17,308 nt of DNA from Candidatus Nomurabacteria bacterium (GTDB lineage Bacteria; Patescibacteriota; Minisyncoccia; Phycocordibacterales; UBA10002). The first letter of the stretch is position 1. Each line of letters opens with the position of its first letter. The stretch covers positions 1-17,308 of the forward strand of contig CALRDB010000021.1 in NCBI GenBank assembly GCA_943354745.1, given 5' to 3'. The notes under the pieces are model-generated. The model made no database searches. It saw nothing but the letters and a program-made list of their open reading frames with translations, and was not told the DNA's origin. Made by a program: the position numbers and the translations under genes. Shown one piece after another: positions 1-5,229 of the stretch.

Positions 1-1343
1 CTCTCCCCCGCTTCCGGCACGTATGTTTCAATACCGTGATAATCCTTGATACGTTGAGCGAGAAAGAGCGCAGACTTTGGTTCTCCCATAACAACAAATA
101 TCTTTTCTGTACTTCCCTCTCCTGCGGCGGCAAATTCGATGAGATGGTCGCTGTCCTTGTGCGAAGAGTACCCTGTAACGGTCTCTATGCGAGCCTTCAC
201 CGTTACCTCTTCATGGTTGATGGTTATGTGCTTTACCCCCTCCTGGATATGGCGTCCGAGGCCTCCAATAGCCTGATAGCCGATAAAAAGAATGGTATTG
301 TTCGAATCCCCCAAGTATCGGCGTTCATGGTCCAAAATACGCCCTCCTGCAGACATCCCAGAACCAGCGATAATGATCTTGGGACTTTGCGCGCGCTCGA
401 TTTCTGGAGCGGCACGTCTATCCATAGTTAACTGGAGGTTGGGGAAAGAAAAGATATCATCTCCTCCCTTCAGTCGTTCCTGCACCTCTTTATTGAGTGA
501 GCTAGCATAACGACGATACACATCCGTCACTTTTATTGCCAAAGGAGAATCCAGAAAAACGGGGAGATTGAATAATTTCTTATCCTCAAAGAGTTCGTCC
601 ATTTCAGCAAGGAGTACCTGCGTCTTCTCAAGAGAAAAACAAGGAATGAGCAGCACCCCTTTCTTTTGCACGATGTCTTGTATCACCTCAGCGAGACGCT
701 CCTTTCTTCGCTCCCCTCCTTCATGGTTGCGGTCACCGTACACACTCTCCATCACCACATAGGTGGCATCCGCAATGGTTTCCGCCGGATTTAAAAGTGG
801 TATGGGTGTGTTGCCAAGATCTCCGGTGAATACGATTGACCGATCCCCGTCTGCACGACGTATCACGAACATAGCTGAACCAAGAATATGTCCAGAGTCT
901 TTTAGGAGAATGGCAAACTCCCCTACCTGCTTTAGCTCATGATACGGCACCGTTTCCCAAAGTGCGAAGGCGGCTGCAATATCCTTCTCGTCATAGAGCA
1001 ACTCTTCATTTTGCGACATCTCAGAGCGGAGTACGGAAAAGGCATCAGGTAGCATGAGCTTCGCAAGCTCAAACGTCTCGGGAGTACTTATAATCTTTCC
1101 TTTAAACCCGTCTCTGACGAGTTTGGGGATGCGCCCAACATGGTCGATGTGAGCATGAGTGACCAACAAGAAATCTATTGAGGTAGGATCATAGGGGAAA
1201 TCGGCGCGATTCAGGTCGTGAGCGAACTTTTCTCCCTGAATAAGACCGCAGTCGACAAGAAGGCGTGTCTTCTCTCCCGCAAGAAGAAAATTTGAGCCGG
1301 TAACACTGCCGACTCCGCCATAAAATGAAACGGTTGTTTTCAT
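1..1343 (-). CDS. beta-CASP metallo-beta-lactamase RNase, partial
   Basis: The reading frame opens at ATG 1343 and stays open to the window edge (about 447 codons), so the C-terminus is missing. It encodes an MBL-fold RNA-processing nuclease of the RNase J/CPSF-73-like, YSH1-type family. Visible motifs are HAHIDH at residues 63-68 (two-zinc site), the third-motif His in GHILGS near 152, Asp in FTGDLG near 175, the beta-CASP acidic motif MESVYGDR near 198-205, an AGSGMSAGGR stretch, and the late motif GYSSHKD. The family cleaves RNA endonucleolytically, sometimes with 5'-3' exonuclease activity, in the cytoplasm. Its ATG overlaps the TGA of the membrane-protein gene upstream (ATGA, 1340-1343), so the two are probably translationally coupled. 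No Shine-Dalgarno precedes it. The fold is certain; the exact substrate is not. Confidence 0.93.
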   Translation of the reverse strand, partial: MKTTVSFYGGVGSVTGSNFLLAGEKTRLLVDCGLIQGEKFAHDLNRADFPYDPTSIDFLLVTHAHIDHVGRIPKLVRDGFKGKIISTPETFELAKLMLPDAFSVLRSEMSQNEELLYDEKDIAAAFALWETVPYHELKQVGEFAILLKDSGHILGSAMFVIRRADGDRSIVFTGDLGNTPIPLLNPAETIADATYVVMESVYGDRNHEGGERRKERLAEVIQDIVQKKGVLLIPCFSLEKTQVLLAEMDELFEDKKLFNLPVFLDSPLAIKVTDVYRRYASSLNKEVQERLKGGDDIFSFPNLQLTMDRRAAPEIERAQSPKIIIAGSGMSAGGRILDHERRYLGDSNNTILFIGYQAIGGLGRHIQEGVKHITINHEEVTVKARIETVTGYSSHKDSDHLIEFAAAGEGSTEKIFVVMGEPKSALFLAQRIKDYHGIETYVPEAGE

Positions 1344-1768
1344 TGCTTTGAAGAGGGGTTATTCATAAGAGTCCGACGAGCACTTTTTGCACAGAAAATA
1401 AAACCAGTAATGCCCCCTAGCGTATCCATAAGGAGGTCGAGGGAAGTATCAAGCCAATACCCTTTTGCACTCCAGGTGAGCCCCATAGCGCGTTCAAAAA
1501 CCTCCCACCCAATTCCTACCAGTAGAGTACCAATTACCATACAGAGAAAAATCGCTCTCGTGCTTGGTGTGACGGTGTACCGCACATATCCTGAGAAATA
1601 GCATGTCCACAACAGAAGTAAAGAAATAAAAACGCCACCAAGAAAATGCGTAGGCATATCAAACCATATGTAACGCCAATAGAGACTAAAGACAAGTGCG
1701 CTGATGTGCATCGCCGCTACAATACACACAAGTAGTAACATTGCGATGAGAAGACGGCTGCGGGACAT
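1340..1768 (-). CDS. DUF2238/YjdF-like membrane protein
   Basis: This is a 142-aa integral membrane protein with about four to five hydrophobic segments. Between them lie polar motifs typical of the DUF2238/YjdF group and distantly of VanZ-like proteins: FDMPTHFLGG, then GWEVFERAMG, then a D-rich LDTSLDLLMDTLGG. The function of that family is unknown. The frame can be extended to a TTG at 1837, but I prefer ATG 1768 (MSRSRLLIAM), because a TATACT -10 box (1776-1781) sits 7 nt upstream and would give a leaderless mRNA starting at this ATG. The 23-residue extension is also hydrophobic, so the longer form cannot be excluded. The stop codon overlaps the next gene's start as ATGA. Confidence 0.75.
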   Translation of the reverse strand: MSRSRLLIAMLLLVCIVAAMHISALVFSLYWRYIWFDMPTHFLGGVFISLLLLWTCYFSGYVRYTVTPSTRAIFLCMVIGTLLVGIGWEVFERAMGLTWSAKGYWLDTSLDLLMDTLGGITGFIFCAKSARRTLMNNPSSKQ

Positions 1769-1781
1769 AGTAGTAAGTATA
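1766..1781 (-). promoter_or_regulatory. -10 box giving a leaderless start
   Basis: TATACT at 1776-1781 (minus strand) matches TATAAT at 5 of 6 positions and lies 7 nt before ATG 1768, where transcription would be expected to begin. The -35 (TTGGAT, 16-nt spacer) is weak. Predicted from sequence only. Confidence 0.45.
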
Positions 1782-1865
1782 AAGCATAAGACGGAGTATC
1801 CAAACACGTAAAGAACATTCCAACGCACAATAAACAAAAAGCCAAATAGTCGAAAAAGTCTCCCA

Positions 1866-1888
1866 CTAAAAAAACCCCTTTCGGAGTT
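1866..1888 (-). terminator. terminator of the 6S-like RNA
   Basis: On the minus strand AACTCC, GAAA tetraloop, GGGGTT is followed by a run of T residues. A larger outer pairing (CCACTAAAA with TTTTAGTGG, 1863-1898) encloses it. No protein gene lies just upstream, so it most simply ends the candidate 6S transcript. Confidence 0.75.
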
Positions 1889-2032
1889 GTTTTAGTGGCT
1901 ACTCGGATGTTCCCTAGAACGTATCTAGGTGGGTGTTCTCAATTACGCGTAAGTGAATCCCGAAGGGCTCAACAGCGCGCAATGATTCGAACTCCCTAAT
2001 GATGTGTTATAGAGGAAACATCTCAAGTAACC
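1868..2032 (-). ncRNA. ssrS: candidate 6S RNA
   Basis: Read on the minus strand this region folds like 6S RNA, which mimics an open promoter and binds the RNA polymerase housekeeping holoenzyme. A closing stem of about 18 bp pairs 2014-2032 with 1897-1914, with one bulged A and several G-U pairs, which suggests an RNA under selection. Its 5' strand contains UUGAGAUGUU, close to CUGAGAUGUU of E. coli 6S, and the 3' strand has ACAUCCGAG beside E. coli GCAUCUCGGAG. Above it lies a single-stranded bubble whose 3' side holds a CCUAGA/UCUAGG hairpin, as in many 6S RNAs. The upper arm pairs GGG-A-GUUC with GAAC-A-CCC and AUUGCGCG with CGCGUAAU, and is capped by a UUCG hairpin. An intrinsic terminator follows. 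Size (about 165 nt) and architecture fit 6S. No covariance search was possible. Confidence 0.65.
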
Positions 2033-2038
2033 GATATA

Positions 2039-2067
2039 AGTGTAACATGTAAAGTACAAACTGTGAC
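2039..2067 (-). promoter_or_regulatory. possible promoter of the 6S-like RNA
   Basis: On the minus strand GTCACA (2062-2067) and TACACT (2039-2044) are separated by 17 nt, each matching the sigma-70 consensus at 4 of 6 positions. The expected start falls at G2032, the first base of the closing stem. The -35 lies inside a GTGAC-type repeat. Confidence 0.4.
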
Positions 2068-2420
2068 AAGTGACAAGTGACTGGAACAAAGAAACAAAGA
2101 AGAGAACGAGACAGGAAAAGACCCGTTTTGGGGGTCTGTAGTTCCAGTTACAAGTTCCCGTCCCATTTATGAGTTCTTCTCCTGATGTCTACGAACCAAA
2201 CCCTTCTCCTGCTCTCCTTCCCCTCTCTCGCGTAAGGAAGCCGTAGCCTCTGTACCGACAAGGAGCTAAAAAGGGTATCTATGGCCTGATTCGTATACAT
2301 CTGAAGAGAACTTTTACTTGTTACTGGGACACGTAACAGGAACCAAAAACACTGAGCTCTGCTACCTTCTTATTGTTCCAGTCACTGTTACTTGTTCTAG
2401 TTCCAGTTCTTCGTTCACAA
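2060..2420. repeat. family A: degenerate GTTAC/GTTCC-word repeats
   Basis: Short words such as GTGAC, AAGTGAC, TGGAAC and their complements GTTCC, GTTAC, CTTGTT recur at about 2062-2105, 2138-2165, 2309-2345 and 2368-2420. The left blocks read mainly GTGAC/GGAAC and the right blocks mainly GTTCC/GTTAC, so they form imperfect inverted pairs around 2165-2310. A denser copy of the same family lies at 5184-5229. Confidence 0.6.
2115..2137 (-). terminator. possible minus-strand hairpin terminator
   Basis: On the minus strand AGACCC pairs with GGGTCT around a short A-rich loop and is followed by TTTT. It would end any minus-strand transcript arising from 2140-2600, where no convincing gene was found. 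The T-run is short, so the call is tentative. Confidence 0.35.
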
Positions 2421-2686
2421 CCTGTTCGCCACCCACATGGGGCTGGCGGACGGTTACTCATGTCCCGCACCGAGACCCAAGAGTCTGCGTGTAGCAAAGA
2501 GACTATCGTGTTACCTATTTTAGGATCCCCTATCAAGAAACAGTACCGATAGTATATGTGTCGCCACACAAATCAATTTACAGGAAGTGCATATCCTGTT
2601 TATAAGAAGTGGAAAGCAAGGAAAAACTTCCGCCCCTGCATACAGGCGAAACTGTGGATAACTTTGGGAGAGGTCGCTTGACAGAA
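2421..2686. other. intergenic stretch without a supported gene
   Basis: I see no coding sequence I can defend here. A minus-strand frame with a GTG start (2321-2569) runs through family A repeats and has no recognisable protein features. One perfect DnaA-box word (TTATCCACA on the minus strand, 2653-2661) is present, isolated and possibly by chance. Confidence 0.5.
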
Positions 2687-2791
2687 ATACGAATGCAACG
2701 AATTAGAATGCGAATGCTACAAATCCACGAATACGAGACTTTTTTATTCGCATATTCGTAGCATTCGTGCGGTAATTCGCAACATTCGTAT
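2687..2791. repeat. family B repeat, inverted pair after ndk
   Basis: Two imperfect copies of an approximately 50-nt unit built from words such as ATACGAATG and GCGAATGCTACGAAT face each other, so the segment can fold into a long imperfect hairpin centred near 2740. The inner end stops 5 nt before the ndk stop codon. Other copies are at 3403-3462, 14909-15012 and, partly, 17279-17308. Confidence 0.8.
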
Positions 2792-2796
2792 CCCGC

Positions 2797-3402
2797 CTAC
2801 TCCAGTAGACCATCGATGTTTACGTCGTAGAGAATCTGCTCGGCAATGAGACGGTAGCCGATGAGTTCTTCTTTCTTGAACCAGTGTTTGATTTCATTGT
2901 TTGCCTCGTCCACTGAGCCGGAAGCGTGGATCAGGTTCCGCACTGCCCTGCTGTCCGTGTCTGCCATCTGATACGAGTCGTGCACAAAGTCACCACGAAT
3001 GGTGCCGATGTCCGAGGTAAGAGGTTCCGTCCCCCCAGTTACCTTGCGGATAATCTTTACCACATGTGCTCCCTGCCAAACCATGGCGACTACGGGGCCA
3101 GAGGTCATGTATTTCTTGAGACTGTCGATGACTTTGTCGCCAAGCTTGAGAGGATCCATTGATGGCGGTTTGAGTCCCTTCTTTTGATAGGCCTCGATGG
3201 ACTTTTCACCGACAATTCGCTTCCAGTTTGGATCGAGGTTGTAGTGCTTCTCGATATGAGATGCGGTCGGAACCATCAGCTTCATGCCGATGAGCTTAAG
3301 CCCGAGCCGTTCATAACGCCCGATAATTTCGCCGACGAGCGTCCTTTGAAGTCCGTCCGGTTTGATAACAACAAGTGTACGTTCTGCTTTTGGGTGTGCC
3401 AT
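2797..3402 (-). CDS. ndk: nucleoside diphosphate kinase, long form
   Basis: This 201-aa enzyme transfers the gamma phosphate from ATP to NDPs through a phospho-histidine, balancing the NTP and dNTP pools in the cytoplasm. The signature is clear: ERTLVVIKPDG at 7-17 with the nucleotide-binding Lys14, MTSGPVVAMVWQG near 99-111, GTIRGDF at 133-139, and the active-site motif NLIHASGS with catalytic His159. Standard bacterial enzymes have about 140-150 residues. The extra length is mainly an insert of some 25-30 residues (about 60-95) ahead of MTSGPV, a form also found in archaeal-like and CPR proteins. ATG 3402 directly follows a family B repeat, and no Shine-Dalgarno is visible. It appears to be a single-gene unit bracketed by repeats. 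Confidence 0.95.
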   Translation of the reverse strand: MAHPKAERTLVVIKPDGLQRTLVGEIIGRYERLGLKLIGMKLMVPTASHIEKHYNLDPNWKRIVGEKSIEAYQKKGLKPPSMDPLKLGDKVIDSLKKYMTSGPVVAMVWQGAHVVKIIRKVTGGTEPLTSDIGTIRGDFVHDSYQMADTDSRAVRNLIHASGSVDEANNEIKHWFKKEELIGYRLIAEQILYDVNIDGLLE

Positions 3403-3462
3403 GATACGAATGCTACAAATTAAAATGCGAATGCCACGAATATACGAATGACTACGAATAAG
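3403..3462. repeat. family B repeat, single copy at the ndk start
   Basis: One unit of the ACGAATGCTAC-type repeat begins at the base next to the ndk start codon. Its first 20 bases, including the CAT of the start codon, are identical to those at the map start (14906 onward). It is inverted relative to the nearer arm of the repeat pair beyond the ndk stop. Confidence 0.8.
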
Positions 3463-3507
3463 AAAAGATAGGAGTATCCTAACAAAAACGCGCTAAAAAG
3501 CCAATTA

Positions 3508-3633
3508 TTACGATTGCGGATACTTCACTTTCAAATCCGAAACTGAGTACAATTCAGGCTCATCAGCAAGAAAATCAAAGCTCTCAGAGTGAGCGTTAAT
3601 ATTCGTTATTTCGTTCACTTCAGTATTATACAT
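3508..3633 (-). CDS. 41-aa third gene of the hicBA operon
   Basis: A 41-residue frame starts 4 nt after the hicA stop codon and ends TAA at 3508-3510. The protein is acidic in its middle, with FDFLADEPELYS at 19-30 followed by VSDLKVKY. Short proteins carrying an F-x-FL-x-DEP-x-LY segment are familiar as uncharacterised ORFs beside toxin-antitoxin genes, but I cannot name a family with certainty. The tight spacing and sense direction suggest translational coupling to the HicBA pair. It could be an accessory antitoxin or an unrelated small protein. No transmembrane or DNA-binding motif is visible. Confidence 0.55.
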   Translation of the reverse strand: MYNTEVNEITNINAHSESFDFLADEPELYSVSDLKVKYPQS

Positions 3634-3637
3634 CCAG

Positions 3638-3853
3638 TTAGAGTAACTGCTTAAATTCTGCGTCGGTCAAACCCGCATCCCGTATGATCGCTTTGAGCGT
3701 ATACGGGTTAACTCGAGAGTGGCGAGGAATGGTAAGTTTCCGAGTGCCATTTGTCATTCCGGTGTGTTTCGTTCCTCGCGTTGTCGAAATCCAAAAACCG
3801 GCTTTTTGAAAAGCGCGAATCGCCCGCGCGGAAGAAACATCGGTAAATAACAT
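3638..3853 (-). CDS. hicA: HicA-type mRNA interferase toxin
   Basis: This 71-aa protein has the HicA layout, a small double-stranded-RNA-binding-like fold that cleaves mRNA when free of its antitoxin. Visible signs are an N-terminal helix (ARAIRAFQKAGF), the GTKH segment carrying the likely catalytic His30, the strand RKLTIPRHSRVNPYTL, and the closing KAIIRDAGLTDAEFKQLL helix. Its ATG overlaps the hicB stop by one base (TAATG), typical of a coupled antitoxin-first pair. The N-terminus diverges from typical HicA, which usually starts nearer the first helix with a Lys-rich segment. Confidence 0.85.
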   Translation of the reverse strand: MLFTDVSSARAIRAFQKAGFWISTTRGTKHTGMTNGTRKLTIPRHSRVNPYTLKAIIRDAGLTDAEFKQLL

Positions 3854-4053
3854 TACACTAGCACTACTTGTATTTCCTTAAAACTTGTATTTTTTAGTTC
3901 TTTTCGCTCCATATCAAGATATGTCAAAACCGCATCGCGAGTATTCGCAATCGCCTCACGCTCGGTATTCCCCTGGCTATGACACCCAGGAAGAGCCGGA
4001 ACATGCGTATCGTAGCCGTATTTTGTTTTTTTGATAGCGACAATGTATTTCAT
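3853..4053 (-). CDS. hicB: HicB-type antitoxin
   Basis: This 66-aa protein matches the short HicB_like antitoxin fold: an N-terminal strand (MKYIVAIKKTKYGYDTHVPALPGC), a SQGNTEREAIANTRDAV helix and a C-terminal strand (KEIQVVLV). It would bind and block the HicA encoded one base downstream. No separate helix-turn-helix or ribbon-helix-helix domain is seen, so autoregulation may rely on another factor or be absent. It begins 31 nt after the stop of the 318-aa gene and may be co-transcribed with it. Confidence 0.85.
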   Translation of the reverse strand: MKYIVAIKKTKYGYDTHVPALPGCHSQGNTEREAIANTRDAVLTYLDMERKELKNTSFKEIQVVLV

Positions 4054-4084
4054 CTCGTCATGGTATCAAAGAGAAGGTGAGAAA

Positions 4085-5041
4085 TCAAAGCTCACTTTTT
4101 TGAAGCTTCTCCTTTGTTGATGCAAGGAACATGCTAATTTTGTTGTTGAGAAGACGGGATTTTTGCTCACGCATATCTTTTTCCACATACTCGAGACTTG
4201 CCAACAGATTATGCCGAGCTCGCTCATATAACCCTTTTGCTTTTGGATTTCCTGTAAGTTGCGCGAGTGTGTCTAAAGCACCGCTCCAATACTTGATATA
4301 CACATCTTCCGAACTATCTCTCTGCCACGTGCTCGGTCCGAACCCCTTCCCGATAGAGTCAAACAACTGCGCGTCTTTGGCAACAATATATTCTTTGAGA
4401 CAGCCTTCCCTGACAGATGTATATACCTCCTCGAACTGTCTTGTAGCAGTCTCAAGTGAAGGATTGAGATCAGCAATACGTCTATATTCTGATACGACAC
4501 TCTTTAACGAAGCTACTAATTCCAAAAGTCGCTCATCTTCAGGGTCATCCAAGTCATATCCGTGGGTCACCTGCGCCACAAGCACCTCCGAAACTTTAGC
4601 CAACCCTTTTGCTTGACTCTCGGTCACTTTCCGAAGCGCGTGGAGATAGGCGGTGAATTTTTTTCCATCTCCTATATCAAGTTTCATGTCTAAAGCCCAT
4701 TCGGCTCCCTCTCCAGACGGAAAATCGATTGAAAGCCCAACTTGTTCGGTCAATTTTTCGTTTCGCCGAATAATGTCGGCTTGTACCGCTTGAGCAAGTT
4801 TTATTTCTTCCTCTTCGGGGTCACGGTTCTCCCGCATCAATTGTTCTTCCCTCTCGTGGCGTTCTTGCTCGGTCAAAAAAGCTCCGGTACGTCCTTGACG
4901 AGCAATTGCACCGAACTTTTGGTGATATCCGCCTATCCAATCGGCAAGCTGCCCCAGATCAATTTTCTGGAGCTCTCCGTCTATAAGTTCAATATCGTGC
5001 GGATTCTCCTCGGCAAACGTAATTGGTATTTTGTCTGGCAT
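4085..5041 (-). CDS. hypothetical helical protein, 318 aa
   Basis: I do not recognise a family. The 318-aa protein is soluble, strongly charged and largely helical. It has a Glu/Arg-rich helix at about 55-105 (LTEQERHEREEQLMRE), a short Gly/Asp-rich turn near 120, and long helices to the end that probably include coiled coil around 280-318. There is no signal peptide, membrane segment or catalytic motif. It is the last gene of the lineage-specific minus-strand block, 185 nt downstream of the TraD-like ATPase gene. That gap holds palindromic repeats, so co-transcription is uncertain. A partner or scaffold role next to the ATPase is only a guess from position. Confidence 0.8.
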   Translation of the reverse strand: MPDKIPITFAEENPHDIELIDGELQKIDLGQLADWIGGYHQKFGAIARQGRTGAFLTEQERHEREEQLMRENRDPEEEEIKLAQAVQADIIRRNEKLTEQVGLSIDFPSGEGAEWALDMKLDIGDGKKFTAYLHALRKVTESQAKGLAKVSEVLVAQVTHGYDLDDPEDERLLELVASLKSVVSEYRRIADLNPSLETATRQFEEVYTSVREGCLKEYIVAKDAQLFDSIGKGFGPSTWQRDSSEDVYIKYWSGALDTLAQLTGNPKAKGLYERARHNLLASLEYVEKDMREQKSRLLNNKISMFLASTKEKLQKSEL

Positions 5042-5050
5042 ATTTTCTAT

Positions 5051-5112
5051 CTGGATTCCCTCTTCCCCGCCTGCGATCCAAGGCTTCGGCCGGGCAGGTA
5101 AGGGAATGACAG
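5051..5112. repeat. family E palindromic repeat (CTGGATTCCC type)
   Basis: The segment starts CTGGATTCCCT and ends AGGGAATGACAG, with an inner stem (CCTGC...GCAGG), so it can form a hairpin. It shares its ends with the repeats at 13863-14000 and 17183-17211. Repeats of this type, translating as WIPxFAGM-like text, are widespread in bacterial intergenic DNA. Confidence 0.7.
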
Positions 5113-5126
5113 AGGATTTTGTTAAA

Positions 5127-5161
5127 CCCGCCCGAACGACTGAATCGTTCAGTTGGGCGGG
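5127..5161. repeat. family D palindrome (CCCGCCC type), copy 1
   Basis: CCCGCCC (5127-5133) pairs with GGGCGGG (5155-5161), and GAACGA with TCGTTC inside, around a CTGAA loop. A near-identical element lies at 8581-8616. Read on the minus strand it lies downstream of the 918-aa gene and is followed by GTTTAACAAAATCC, so it might also act as a weak terminator or 3'-end stabiliser. Confidence 0.75.
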
Positions 5162-5183
5162 GATTAAGGATTTTTCTTTTTGT

Positions 5184-5229
5184 CTTGTCCCCGTTACAAG
5201 TTACCTGTTCCCGTTCCCGTTCCCGTTAC
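5184..5229. repeat. family A repeat overlapping the ATPase stop codon
   Basis: Hexamer-like words (CCCGTTACAAG, TTACCTGTTCCC, then GTTCCC three times and GTTAC) run into the 918-aa gene so that the stop codon (TAA, 5226-5228) is part of the last GTTAC word. Same family as 2060-2420. Confidence 0.7.

Noticed and set aside
1981..2035. Resemblance of GGAAACATCT...AAGTAACC to a 23S rRNA domain I segment, and a TTCGAAT T-loop-like word
   Set aside because: The match is too short and does not extend. The T-loop-like word has no pairing arms. The sequence is better explained by the closing stem and upper arm of a 6S-like RNA.
2321..2569. 82-codon minus-strand frame with a GTG start
   Set aside because: It reads through family A repeats (Glu/Asn/Thr-rich nonsense), shows no protein-like composition and its stop lies in another repeat block.
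2653..2661. Perfect DnaA box
   Set aside because: Isolated 9-mer with no further boxes, AT-rich unwinding region or dnaA gene nearby; such a word is expected by chance at appreciable frequency in 17 kb.
5190..5229. G-quadruplex on the minus strand of the GTTCCC array
   Set aside because: Three GGG tracts are close together, but the fourth is 17 nt away, so a stable structure is doubtful; the array is better described as a repeat.
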